Below, one piece after another: positions 1 to 8,167 of a stretch of 16,926 nt of DNA. Every line of letters starts with the position of its first letter. Position 1 is the first letter of the stretch. Location: positions 1 through 16,926 of the forward strand of contig JAZRQH010000057.1 of NCBI GenBank assembly GCA_045649645.1. The letters run 5' to 3'. The position numbers were made by a program, and so were the translations under genes. Below the pieces are notes generated by a model that saw only the letters and a list, made by a program, of their open reading frames with translations, was not told the origin of the DNA and made no database searches. This DNA is from RGIG7300 sp045649645. GTDB lineage: Bacteria; Bacillota; Clostridia; Oscillospirales; CAG-272.

Positions 1-177
1 TACGCTGTAGGTAAGTACAATTCTATGAGCGACGTTAAGAACGCTGCAGGTTCCAAGTACATAAAGGAACTCACAGACGGTCAGATCGTAATTGAAGACC
101 TCGCTCCCGGCGCATACACCTTCTGCGTACAGTACGACGACGAGTCCTACAATTACCACTATATAACTGTGAAATAA
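1..177 (+). CDS. C-terminal end of an unidentified protein, probably surface or secreted
   Basis: Frame 1 is open from the window edge to a TAA at 175-177, giving 58 residues with the start outside the window. The tail alternates polar and aromatic/aliphatic residues and contains the turn APGAYTF followed by FCVQYDD and a final strand YHYITVK. This pattern is typical of the last strands of an Ig-like or fibronectin-like beta-sandwich (inference from the pattern only). A strong terminator follows 13 bp after the stop, so this is the last gene of its transcript. No catalytic motif is visible and I do not recognise the family. Confidence 0.7.
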   Translation, partial: YAVGKYNSMSDVKNAAGSKYIKELTDGQIVIEDLAPGAYTFCVQYDDESYNYHYITVK

Positions 178-190
178 GCTATAACATAAA

Positions 191-218
191 GAAAAAAGCA
201 CCTTCGGGTGCTTTTTTC
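191..218 (+). terminator. Intrinsic terminator of the left-edge gene
   Basis: A perfect 12-bp stem (191-202 with 207-218) closes on a TTCG tetraloop. The 3' arm carries a run of six T. The A-run in the 5' arm could let it work on both strands. It sits 13 bp downstream of the stop codon at 175-177. Confidence 0.9.
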
Positions 219-232
219 AATTAGAACGGTAA

Positions 233-267
233 AAAATATCGGTGTCTTTTTCAGACACCGATATTTT
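233..267 (-). terminator. Intrinsic terminator of the leftward operon
   Basis: A perfect 15-bp inverted repeat (233-247 with 253-267) has a 5-nt loop. Read on the - strand it is followed by a T-run from the complement of the A-run at 231-236. It lies just beyond the stop codon of the epimerase gene at 281-283, so it ends the - strand operon and insulates it from the convergent gene on the left. Confidence 0.85.
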
Positions 268-280
268 AATTATATTGAAT

Positions 281-1414
281 TTAAGAGATCTTGAATACCA
301 TCTTGGTCTTATAGGACTTCTTGGGGTCAAGGGTCATCATATCGCGCTTGGTCTCAAGGTCATCGATAACGCCGTCATCTGCGGGGATAGAGTACCAGGG
401 CTCGATGCAAACGTAGGGAGCCTCGGTCTTAGGCGCATGCCAGATTCCGAGATACTGCATATCGGGATATTCAACTCTTACCGTACGGTCAGATACCTTA
501 TTCTTAAGAGTAACAGCCTTGGGAATATTGTGAAGGAATACAGCGTCGTTATCAAAGAGAGAGTGCTTAAGGTTAATAACCTTTCCGTCTATCTCAGTGA
601 ACTTGTCCATAGAGCCTGCATAGTAGCAGGTGGGGGACATATTGAGCTTTTCGGGAGCTGCTTCCTCGTCAAATTCAAGATAGTAGTCGTCAAAACTTCC
701 GTCGCCGCCCAGAGGAACGTTGAAGCCGGGGTGACCGCCGAGAGCAAAGTACATTACCTTATCGTCGTTGTTCTTAACGGTAAATGCGGTGGTCAGCGCG
801 TTACGGCAGAGAGAGTAGGTTATCTCAAGCTTGAAGTTGAAGGGATAGATCTTAAGGGTGTTCTCGTCAGCTGTGAGGGTAAAGGTGATTTTTTTATCCT
901 CTTGTTTTGTTACGGGTATTGAAGTTTTGCGAGCAAAGCCGTGGAGATTCATCTCGTAGGTCTCGCCCTTGTAGGTGTACTTACCCTCGGTCAGTCTGCC
1001 GCAGATGGGGAACAGATTGTATGCGTGACCTGTCCAGTAGGTGGGATCGCCCTGCCAGAGGTACTCGGTACCGTCAGCCTTGTTGATAAGGGACACAAGC
1101 TCTGCTCCTACGTCGGAAAAGCTCGCCTTGATCTTATCGTTCTCAATAGTGTAGATCATGTTGTTTTCTCCTTTATTTTTAATTAATTTCAGTTTTAATT
1201 CTCTTGTCATACCCTTGATGGCTCTTTCTCTTTTCAGAGCATAAGAGCGTGTGGGACATTGTTCGCTGTAGGCAAGGGTCACAGGCAGGCGGGCTCTGGT
1301 ATATTTTGCTCCCTTGCCGCTGTTGTGTGCCTTCAGCCTTTTTTCGATATCGTCGGTCATACCGCAGTACAGGGTATCATCGGCGCATCGCATCAGATAT
1401 ACGTACCAGCTCAT
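281..1414 (-). CDS. GIY-YIG nuclease domain fused in frame to aldose 1-epimerase
   Basis: One uninterrupted 377-codon frame holds two domains. Residues 1-85 are a YhbQ/UPF0213-type GIY-YIG nuclease domain: Y6 in the GIY position, Y16-C-G18 for YIG, R26, H30 and the probable metal-binding E63. Residues 86-377 (292 aa) are an aldose 1-epimerase (galactose mutarotase family). It has H73 in LHGFAR, H143 in GGHPGFN and the catalytic E253 in CIEPW, numbered from its own Met. It would interconvert sugar anomers. The upstream start at 1414 overlaps the previous stop as ATGA, which supports translational coupling. The epimerase Met at 1159 keeps its own AAAGGAG (1168-1174) eight bases upstream, so both a fusion and a free epimerase may be made. 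Most likely two neighbouring genes whose intervening stop was lost. The functional link between the domains is unknown. The domain calls are firm; whether the fused chain exists in the cell is not. Confidence 0.85.
   Translation of the reverse strand: MSWYVYLMRCADDTLYCGMTDDIEKRLKAHNSGKGAKYTRARLPVTLAYSEQCPTRSYALKRERAIKGMTRELKLKLIKNKGENNMIYTIENDKIKASFSDVGAELVSLINKADGTEYLWQGDPTYWTGHAYNLFPICGRLTEGKYTYKGETYEMNLHGFARKTSIPVTKQEDKKITFTLTADENTLKIYPFNFKLEITYSLCRNALTTAFTVKNNDDKVMYFALGGHPGFNVPLGGDGSFDDYYLEFDEEAAPEKLNMSPTCYYAGSMDKFTEIDGKVINLKHSLFDNDAVFLHNIPKAVTLKNKVSDRTVRVEYPDMQYLGIWHAPKTEAPYVCIEPWYSIPADDGVIDDLETKRDMMTLDPKKSYKTKMVFKIS
1168..1174 (-). promoter_or_regulatory. Internal ribosome binding site for a free aldose 1-epimerase
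   Basis: The - strand reads AAAGGAG, eight bases before an in-frame ATG at 1157-1159 inside the GIY-YIG/epimerase frame. The codons over it (KNKGENN) are the linker between the two domains. This looks like a former intergenic ribosome binding site that became coding. Translation from it would give a normal-length 292-residue epimerase. Confidence 0.7.
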
Positions 1415-2052
1415 TTTGCATAGAGCTCGATGGGCTCGGTTATGGTATATTCCTTTCCGGGGAGGTATATATTTCCGTCCTTGTCCTCCCAGTGGTCAAA
1501 GTCGGTATCGGGAATCTCACCGTGACCGTAATATCCGTCAAGGTTTGTCTCGGTCTTAGAGAGTCCGTAGTTGGTCTTTTCGCCCTTGCCGAGTACAAGA
1601 TATTGGTCACCGCTTGTCTTATAAACGAAATCGCGGATAACGGTATCACCGATATGATAGTTTACGATAGGATCCCAGCAGGCGTAGAGCATAAGAGTGC
1701 CGCCGTCCTCTATGGGCATTCCGTTAAGGCCAAGCCAGTTGGTGTCGTGACCTCCTTTAGTCAGCTCGAGTGCATCATAGGGCCAGCAGTCATAACCAAA
1801 GCCGTTGCATATCTTCTCGGGGTCAAAGCCGCCGCCCTTGCCGTCACCGGTATAGAAACGGGGAACGTTGAGATATCTCTGGGAGGTCTGGTGGCGGTAG
1901 CCCTCTCGCTTAAGACCGAAGGCACCCTCGGGAAAGTGGAATCTGTCCCCGTCAGCCATCATTCCATTTTCGGTTGCCGAGGCCTTGGGCTCGGTTGTTC
2001 CGTCAGGCCAAACACCGCCGTTGGGAGAATAAAATACGTAGCACTTTTTCAT
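1411..2052 (-). CDS. Small protein with two InlB-like (Listeria-Bacteroides) repeat modules
   Basis: 213 residues with start ATG at 2052 and an AAGGGTGAT ribosome binding site just upstream, only 11 bp after the preceding lipoprotein stop. Two divergent modules are visible. Residues 1 to about 131 run from YSPNGGVWPDG to LMLYACWDP, and about 132 to 213 ends DFDHWEDKDGNIYLPGKEYTITEPIELYAK in two blocks (DFDHWEDKDGN, then ITEPIELYAK). The W-x-D-x-D-G-x-x-Y-x-P-G and final L-Y-A pattern is that of the InlB B-repeat / List_Bact_rpt beta-grasp fold, usually found in secreted or cell-surface proteins. No signal peptide, lipobox or membrane segment is seen, so it either stays in the cytoplasm or is exported another way. 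Its stop overlaps the next start (ATGA). The family call rests on pattern; its job in this sugar operon is unknown. Confidence 0.75.
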   Translation of the reverse strand: MKKCYVFYSPNGGVWPDGTTEPKASATENGMMADGDRFHFPEGAFGLKREGYRHQTSQRYLNVPRFYTGDGKGGGFDPEKICNGFGYDCWPYDALELTKGGHDTNWLGLNGMPIEDGGTLMLYACWDPIVNYHIGDTVIRDFVYKTSGDQYLVLGKGEKTNYGLSKTETNLDGYYGHGEIPDTDFDHWEDKDGNIYLPGKEYTITEPIELYAK

Positions 2053-2063
2053 AATATCACCCT

Positions 2064-4526
2064 TTAGTTAGCATATCTTTTCATATCAGCAAAGCCTTTA
2101 CGCAATTTGTTGACATGATCTTTAGTTTCACTTCTTTCGTAATCGTAGTTTGCCATAGCGTTCATCCACAGGGTAAGCTCGCCCGACATTACCTTGAACT
2201 TGTTGATATCAAGCACGCCTGTCAGAGCCGCATACTGTGTGAAATGACGGTCAGAGCCGATGTCACGCATCATATAGAAATATTCCTCAATGATGTCGGC
2301 AGCCTCGCCGTAGTACGCTGTGATAAATTCGTGGATAGCAGTATCAAATTCCTCTCTTGTAAGGTCGGTATCCCACATCATTTTAGAGAGAATATATCCG
2401 CGCAACGCTCCGAACTCCTCGCTTTCACGGTTGATATACGCCTGATTGAATATACCCTTGACGTTGTTTTGCATAAACAAAGTGTAGGTATCGTAGAGGG
2501 CATCAAAGTTCATAAAGGGAGCGTTTCTGGAGTTTTCGGTAAACTCCACCGCATAGTACCAGATGTAGAGGTTATCCGTTACCTTGCTCCATTCCTCGAT
2601 CTGATCGCGGAAGCGCTGATTTACGTCGCAGCTGAGATCACTCAGGGGACATCCGCAGCACATATCAAGGGAGCAGAGCTGAACGATAACGTTCTCGTGA
2701 GGCTTAGTGATCTTGGGCACCTCCGTGGAGAACATATACGCAAGAGTTTCTATTTTGATATCGGGGAACTCGTCATAGAGCTCCTCAGCAAGACGGTTTA
2801 CAAATCTGATAAGAGGAGCCGCGTGGCTCTCCTCCTCATTGTAAACGATAGAGCAGTCCTTGCAGGTGCAGTAGTTGTTGTTGTCGTTCTGAGTGACCGA
2901 TATAAGCTCGGCGTTGGGATTTGCCTTGAGGATACGTCTTGTCTTTTCAAGGACCTTTTGATAGTTTTCCTCACTTGAAAAACAGGGCTGAGTGCTTTGT
3001 GTGCCGAGATCGTATACGGTGTCCATGGTGTGGACGAAGGCCCCGCCTGCGAAGTCTATGCTTGAACCCTGATAGTAGGTCATGGCTCTGCCGAAGCTGG
3101 AGTTTATCTTACGCTTTGCGCCTACCTCGCCGCCGCGGTAGATATATTCGTCTATATCACGGTACTCAAGATTGGGTTTGTATCTTTCGTTGATATCCGA
3201 AGGGATAACTATCTCGTCCGCCTTGTAGATGACCTCGCAGTCCCCGGCAAAGAAGCGGCAGCCGATATAGTCCTCAAGGAAGGAGTAAACTCCGTAGATA
3301 GCGCCTCTCTGCTCACCGCCTGTGATAATAAGGTTCTTGTCCTCGGTCTTGATGATATATTCTTCGATTCCGTACTCGGTGGTATCCTCCTTTGTACGGT
3401 CGGTGTTACCGATAAGTATCTCATATTCGGTAGCCTCGGATGCGTCTGTGTCGAGCTCAAGCTCAACACCCAGCGCATACTTGAGATATCTCTGAAGCTG
3501 TCCCGCAGCGTATATCTCATTCATACCGTAGCCCGAATATCCCTTGCCGAAATCGTGGTGGATAATGCGGTACTTTGTGATATCGGTCTCGCCTATTTTC
3601 ACAGATTTTACGGGGCTGTCGCCGTAAACGGTATCCTCGGTATAGGATACGTAAACGAAATCATCGTTTTTATTTTCCTTAAAGAGATCCTTGCCTTCGG
3701 CAGAAAAGTCCTTGGGGATATTATTGCTTTCAAGCAGAGCATCAAACGCTTTGGTATAGGAATAGATGCTGTCGGCAGAAATTACAGTATTCTTGCCCTC
3801 GGTCCTTATGCTGTAGGAATCCTTTTTATCGCTCTTTTCGATAATAAGTCTGTACTCAGCCTCTGTGTTCTTTTCGTTTTCCAAGGGAACTATGATACCG
3901 CTTAGCTGACTTATCTGCTCGGCAAGTCTGTTTGCCGCATATTTTTCGGCACTGTCCTTTTCGGCATAGGTTCCGCCGGGATCGGGGTAGACTATTGTAT
4001 AAGCGGATATATCGGTGTTACCGATCCTGATATTGTCATACTTATAATCGTACTTAAGAGTATAGTTACGCTCAGAGCTTATCTCTGAGTCTGCTATAAA
4101 CTCATCAAAGTGCATGTAAAGATGATTTATAGCGTCAAGAGTAGCGCCGTCGTCAATACCCGCAATAACGAGCTTGCCCTCGTACACGCCTACGGTGAAC
4201 TCACGGGCACGAAGGTCCTTTAATGCTGTCTGAGAAGCAGAGCGGTTGGTGTTGCCTACGAGTATCTCAAAGGAATCCTCGCTCTCCTTACGGCTGTCGT
4301 CGTAGATCGAAATGCGCTCAAGCTCTAATTTTTTACAGAACACCTTGTTAAGGGAATTAAGCGCTTCCTCCACACTCTGGTCAGCACCCTCGGGGTAAAC
4401 GAAGGCAAAGTCTGCCTTACCCTCGGTTGCGGTAAGCTTGATTTTTTCCACAACTGCCGTGCCCCCTGTGTTACAGGAGGTAAGCAGCATTATAAAACAA
4501 AGTAAGGTTATAAGTAATCTTTTCAT
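2064..4526 (-). CDS. DUF4838 lipoprotein (second of two tandem paralogs)
   Basis: 820 residues. The N-terminus has a lipoprotein signal: basic MKR, a hydrophobic stretch, then lipobox LLTSC with the lipidated Cys at 18, so the protein should be anchored outside the membrane. Residues about 27-160, 165-280 and 310-430 look like three diverged copies of one alpha/beta module. The copies share (V/I)L(V/I)GNT(N/D)R, a strand-turn 'LVIAG' or 'LIITGGEQRGAIYGVYSFLE' type segment, and a helix. This resembles the N-terminal domain seen in GH20 and GH67 enzymes. The rest is the DUF4838 region with the hallmark SVTQNDNNNYCTCKDC near residues 535-555. The family often occurs in polysaccharide-use contexts, but its reaction is not established; a glycosidase-like role is inference. 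The start lies 4 bp after the upstream stop with no clear ribosome binding site, suggesting translational coupling to its paralog. Confidence 0.85.
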   Translation of the reverse strand: MKRLLITLLCFIMLLTSCNTGGTAVVEKIKLTATEGKADFAFVYPEGADQSVEEALNSLNKVFCKKLELERISIYDDSRKESEDSFEILVGNTNRSASQTALKDLRAREFTVGVYEGKLVIAGIDDGATLDAINHLYMHFDEFIADSEISSERNYTLKYDYKYDNIRIGNTDISAYTIVYPDPGGTYAEKDSAEKYAANRLAEQISQLSGIIVPLENEKNTEAEYRLIIEKSDKKDSYSIRTEGKNTVISADSIYSYTKAFDALLESNNIPKDFSAEGKDLFKENKNDDFVYVSYTEDTVYGDSPVKSVKIGETDITKYRIIHHDFGKGYSGYGMNEIYAAGQLQRYLKYALGVELELDTDASEATEYEILIGNTDRTKEDTTEYGIEEYIIKTEDKNLIITGGEQRGAIYGVYSFLEDYIGCRFFAGDCEVIYKADEIVIPSDINERYKPNLEYRDIDEYIYRGGEVGAKRKINSSFGRAMTYYQGSSIDFAGGAFVHTMDTVYDLGTQSTQPCFSSEENYQKVLEKTRRILKANPNAELISVTQNDNNNYCTCKDCSIVYNEEESHAAPLIRFVNRLAEELYDEFPDIKIETLAYMFSTEVPKITKPHENVIVQLCSLDMCCGCPLSDLSCDVNQRFRDQIEEWSKVTDNLYIWYYAVEFTENSRNAPFMNFDALYDTYTLFMQNNVKGIFNQAYINRESEEFGALRGYILSKMMWDTDLTREEFDTAIHEFITAYYGEAADIIEEYFYMMRDIGSDRHFTQYAALTGVLDINKFKVMSGELTLWMNAMANYDYERSETKDHVNKLRKGFADMKRYAN

Positions 4527-4530
4527 GACG

Positions 4531-7005
4531 TCATTTCAGATTTATCGCAAAACGCTTGATCTGGCTGAAGCCCTTGCGTAAGCGGTTCATATGTGTTTTT
4601 GATTCGGATCTTTCGTATTCGAACTTGTTTAAGGTATCCATCCAGTCAGAGACCTCGCCTACGGTCTGAGTGAACTGATTCATATCGATGATACCGTTGG
4701 CACCTGCATACTGTTCAAAGTGACGGTCGTGGGCAAAGGCAGACATCATATAGAAGTATTCTTCAACCACGTCGGCAGCTTCACCGTAGTATGCGGCGAT
4801 AAATTCGCGTATAGCCGTGTCATATTCCTCTCTTGTCATATCCGGATCCCACATAAGCTTGGAGACAAGATATGAGCGCAGAGCTCCGAACTCGGGGCTT
4901 TCCTCGTTCATGTTGGCTTCGTTGAACACGCCCTTGACGTTGTTCTGATAGAAGAGGGTGTACGTGTCGTAAAGCGACTCGAAGTTCATAAAGGGAGCGC
5001 CCTTGGCGTTGCCTGTGAACTCCACTACGTAGTACCATACGTAGAGATTATCCGTAAGTTTACTCCAATCGTCTATCTGACCTCTGAACTCGGCGTTGGT
5101 GGGACAGCTGAGATCACAGAGAGGATGTCCGCAGCAGGCGTCAAGGGAGCAGAGCTCTATAATAACGTTCTCGTGGGGACGTGTTATCTTGGGAGCCTGG
5201 TTTGAGAACATATACGCAAGGGTCTGTATCTTTATCTTGGGGAACTCGTCACTGAGCTCCTCGGCAAGACGGTTGACAAAGCGCAGCAGGGGTGCGGCGC
5301 GGCTGTCCTCCTCTTGGTACACAAGGGTACAGTCCTTGCAGGTGCAGGAATTGTTATTGTCGTTCTGAGTAACCGATATAAGCTCGGCATTGGGGCTGGC
5401 TTTAAGGATCTTTCTTGTCTTTTCAAGAACGGTCTGATAGGTCTCCTCACTTGAGAAGCAGGGCTGGCTGCTCTGGGGGGCAAGGTTGTATACCGTGTCC
5501 ATGGTGTGGACGAAGGCTCCGCCTGCAAAGTCGATAGACGAGCCCTGAAAATAGGTCATTGCACGGCAGAAGCTGGAGTTTATCTTACGCTTGGAGGCTA
5601 TCTCGCCGCCCTGATAGGTCTTGTCGTTGGTGTCGCGGTACTCAAGGGTAGGCTCGTATCTTTCGTTGATATCCGAGGGGATAACTATCTCGTCCGCCTT
5701 GTAGATGACCTCGCAGTCCTCAGAGAAGAAGCGGCAGCCGATATACTCCTCAAGGAAGGAGTAAACTCCGTAGATAGCTCCTCTCTGCTCACCGCCTGTG
5801 ATAATAAGGTTCTTACCCTCGGTCTTGATGATATATTCTTCGATTCCGTACTCGGTGGTATCCTCCTTTGTACGGTCGGTGTTACCGATAAGTATCTCAT
5901 ATTCGGTAGCCTCGGATGCGTCTGTGTCGAGCTCAAGCTCAACACCCAGAGCATACTTGAGATATTTCTGAAGCTGTCCAGCGGCGTATATCTCGTTCAT
6001 ACCGTAGCCCGAATAACCCTTGCCGAAATCGTGGTGGATTATACGGTATTCGGTGATATCCACATCACCTATCTTGATAGATTTAACGGGGCTGTCGCCG
6101 TAAACCTTGTCCTCACCGTAGGAAACGTAAACGAAATCATCGTTCTTACTTTCCTTTAAGAGATCCTTACCCTCGGATGAAAAATTCTTAGGGATATTAT
6201 CGCTTTCAAGCATAGCGTCAAACGCCTTTGTAAAGGCATAAACGCTGTCTGCGGTAACAGTTGTCTTTTTGCCTTCGGTCTTTACCGAATAAGAATAATC
6301 CTCGCCGCCCTTTTCGATAACTATCTGATGCTCGGCTTCGGTGTTTTTGACATTTTCCAAGGGAACTATGATACCGCTTAGCTGACTTATCTGCTGAGCC
6401 AGTCTTTGTGCGGCGTATTTTTCGGCGCTTTCCTTTTCGGCATATATTCCGCCGGGATCGGGGTAGACGATGGTGTAAGCCGAGATGTCGGTGCCGCCTA
6501 ATTTGATATTGTCGTATTTGTAATCGTACTTGAGAATATAGTTATTTTCGGAAGAGATCTCACCGTCAACTATAAACTCATCATAATGCACATACAGGTG
6601 GTTTATGGCGTCAAGAGTGGCTTCCTCGTCACCGCCTGCGATAACGAACTTGCCCTCGTACACGCCAACGGTGAACTCACGGTCACGCAGATCCTTTATG
6701 GCAGTCTGCGAAGCGCTTCTGTTGGTGTCACCTACAAGGATCTCAGTTACGTTGGGGTTTTCCTTACGGCTGTCATCGTGGATCTCTACGCGGTCGATAT
6801 TTTCCTTTTCGCGAAGCGACTTGCAGAACGCGGCAAGAGCATCCTCTATATCCTGATCTGCCTCCTCGCGGTGGACTATAATAAAATCAGCCTTGCCGTC
6901 TGTTGAGGTGAGCTTTACCTTTTCGGTGGGGGTAAAGCTGACCGCCTCGCCACAGGCAGTAAGTAATAAAACAAGGGTCAATATAAGAGTGAAGGATCTT
7001 TTCAT
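4531..7005 (-). CDS. DUF4838 lipoprotein (first of two tandem paralogs)
   Basis: 824 residues, first gene of the leftward operon. I chose the ATG at 7005 because AAGGAG (7013-7018) lies seven bases upstream and because the alternative ATG at 7041 falls inside the promoter spacer. The protein begins MKRSFTLILTLVLLLTAC, a lipoprotein signal with Cys 18. Organisation matches its neighbour: three repeated alpha/beta modules, then the DUF4838 region with SVTQNDNNNSCTCKDC and the ELCSLDACCGHPLCD cysteine cluster. Similarity to the neighbour runs end to end and is highest in the middle third, where a stretch of more than 130 bp is identical. Probably an extracytoplasmic, membrane-tethered carbohydrate-binding or -cleaving protein; the reaction is unknown. 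The lipoprotein and family calls are firm. Confidence 0.87.
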   Translation of the reverse strand: MKRSFTLILTLVLLLTACGEAVSFTPTEKVKLTSTDGKADFIIVHREEADQDIEDALAAFCKSLREKENIDRVEIHDDSRKENPNVTEILVGDTNRSASQTAIKDLRDREFTVGVYEGKFVIAGGDEEATLDAINHLYVHYDEFIVDGEISSENNYILKYDYKYDNIKLGGTDISAYTIVYPDPGGIYAEKESAEKYAAQRLAQQISQLSGIIVPLENVKNTEAEHQIVIEKGGEDYSYSVKTEGKKTTVTADSVYAFTKAFDAMLESDNIPKNFSSEGKDLLKESKNDDFVYVSYGEDKVYGDSPVKSIKIGDVDITEYRIIHHDFGKGYSGYGMNEIYAAGQLQKYLKYALGVELELDTDASEATEYEILIGNTDRTKEDTTEYGIEEYIIKTEGKNLIITGGEQRGAIYGVYSFLEEYIGCRFFSEDCEVIYKADEIVIPSDINERYEPTLEYRDTNDKTYQGGEIASKRKINSSFCRAMTYFQGSSIDFAGGAFVHTMDTVYNLAPQSSQPCFSSEETYQTVLEKTRKILKASPNAELISVTQNDNNNSCTCKDCTLVYQEEDSRAAPLLRFVNRLAEELSDEFPKIKIQTLAYMFSNQAPKITRPHENVIIELCSLDACCGHPLCDLSCPTNAEFRGQIDDWSKLTDNLYVWYYVVEFTGNAKGAPFMNFESLYDTYTLFYQNNVKGVFNEANMNEESPEFGALRSYLVSKLMWDPDMTREEYDTAIREFIAAYYGEAADVVEEYFYMMSAFAHDRHFEQYAGANGIIDMNQFTQTVGEVSDWMDTLNKFEYERSESKTHMNRLRKGFSQIKRFAINLK

Positions 7006-7032
7006 ATTCGTTCTCCTTAAGTTAGTAATACA

Positions 7033-7062
7033 ATTATACATTTAAAGTATCTTTTGTGTCAA
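7033..7062 (-). promoter_or_regulatory. Sigma-A promoter of the leftward DUF4838/epimerase operon
   Basis: On the - strand, TTGACA (7057-7062) and TATAAT (7033-7038) are both exact consensus hexamers, separated by 18 bp. Transcription should begin near 7026, leaving a leader of about 20 nt that carries the AAGGAG at 7013-7018. No operator palindrome is obvious. Confidence 0.88.
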
Positions 7063-7079
7063 TATTATATAAAAAAAGG

Positions 7080-7108
7080 TTGAAAAATAATGTGTTATAA
7101 TATATAAT
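7080..7108 (+). promoter_or_regulatory. Divergent sigma-A promoter of the dehydrogenase/dehydratase/aldolase operon
   Basis: TTGAAA (7080-7085) and TATAAT (7103-7108) are separated by 17 bp. A second TATAAT at 7096-7101 lacks a properly spaced -35. Only about 17 bp separate the two -35 boxes of the divergent promoters, so one regulator bound between them could control both operons. Confidence 0.82.
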
Positions 7109-7138
7109 TGAAGCAACAAGATCGAAAGGAACACGACT

Positions 7139-8167
7139 ATGAAAGCAGCAGTCTGGACAGATATAGGTAAAGTAGAAGTCAGAGACGTGCCTAAGCCTGA
7201 GGTACAGCCCGGTTGGGTCATACTCAAGATAACGGCGGCAGGTCTTTGCGCTACCGACATTCATCATATAATGGGTAAGATATCTCTTACCAAGCCTCCC
7301 CATATCCTCGGTCACGAGATGGCAGGTGTCATCTGTGAGATAGGCGAGGGCGTTGAGGGCTGGAAGTTAGGCGACCGTTGTACAGTTGATACTATGATCG
7401 GCTGTAAGACCTGTAAATACTGTAAGGAGGGCAACAGCGAATTTTGCTGTAACGGCGGTGAGATAGGCTATGCTCCCTATAACGGAGCATACTCCGAGTA
7501 TGTGGCTGTTCCCGCTCCCAATCTGCATAAGCTTCCCGACAACGTAACAGACGAGGAAGCGGCTATAATCGAAAGCTGTGTTTGCCCCTGCGGCTCTATG
7601 CTTGCCCACCCCGTAAAGGAAGGCGAGATAGTTCTGGTTCAGGGTGCAGGTCCTGCAGGCCTTGCGTATATCCAGCTTGCAAAGATACAGGGGGCTAAGA
7701 AGGTAATTCTCTCCTGCCGTAAGAGCTACCGTAGCGACCTTGCTCTTACTCTCGGTGCAGACGTACATATCGACCCCACAAAGGAGGATCTTCTTGCAAG
7801 AGTGCTTGAAGAGACCGACGGCTACGGCGTTGACGTTTCTATAGACGCGGCAGGCTTCGGCTCTACCGTTGATATGGCAGTCAAGTGTGCCTGCGGCGGC
7901 GGACGTGTTATCCTCTACGGTATTCCCGCAGACGATGACAAGGTGGATTTCCCCGTAACAGACATTATTATCAAGCAGTTATCAATATTCGGTGCCTGCA
8001 GTTCCCCCAAGGCTTGGGAGCCTATGCTCAAGTGGACCTCTGAGGGCAAATTTAACCTCAAGGCTATGGTAAGCGCAGAGTACAGAATTGAAGATATAAA
8101 TCAAGCGATAGACGATATCGAAAATCGCAGAAATAATATTATAAAGGCGGTATTAAGTTTCAAATGA
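7139..8167 (+). CDS. Zinc-dependent medium-chain dehydrogenase (sorbitol/threonine dehydrogenase-like)
   Basis: 342 residues, normal for the MDR alcohol/polyol dehydrogenase family. Catalytic-zinc ligands are C37 (GLCATD), H59-E60 (GHEMAG) and probably E145. The structural-zinc cysteines are C89, C92, C95 and C103. The Rossmann nucleotide-binding turn is GAGPAG at 169-174. The strand after it ends LSCRKSYR rather than in an Asp or Glu, which fits a preference for NADP(H) over NAD(H) (inference). The start has AAAGGA (7125-7130) eight bases upstream. Its stop overlaps the next start (ATGA), so it is coupled to the dehydratase. In this setting it could oxidise an aldose to its lactone or acid, or reduce the aldehyde left by the aldolase. 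The family is certain, the substrate is not. Confidence 0.9.
   Translation: MKAAVWTDIGKVEVRDVPKPEVQPGWVILKITAAGLCATDIHHIMGKISLTKPPHILGHEMAGVICEIGEGVEGWKLGDRCTVDTMIGCKTCKYCKEGNSEFCCNGGEIGYAPYNGAYSEYVAVPAPNLHKLPDNVTDEEAAIIESCVCPCGSMLAHPVKEGEIVLVQGAGPAGLAYIQLAKIQGAKKVILSCRKSYRSDLALTLGADVHIDPTKEDLLARVLEETDGYGVDVSIDAAGFGSTVDMAVKCACGGGRVILYGIPADDDKVDFPVTDIIIKQLSIFGACSSPKAWEPMLKWTSEGKFNLKAMVSAEYRIEDINQAIDDIENRRNNIIKAVLSFK

Noticed and set aside
1249..2067. 272-codon + strand open frame opposite the InlB-like and GIY-YIG genes
   Set aside because: The - strand genes have ribosome binding sites, coupled ATGA junctions and known domains. The + frame crosses gene boundaries and shows no domain.
5506..6159. 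217-codon + strand open frame opposite a DUF4838 gene (a similar one is at 2115-2978)
   Set aside because: Antisense shadows of the two paralogous lipoprotein genes; no independent coding signal.
7006..7041. Upstream start at 7041 for the first DUF4838 gene
   Set aside because: That ATG lies in the promoter spacer upstream of the predicted transcription start. The ATG at 7005 has AAGGAG at proper distance and begins a standard lipoprotein signal.
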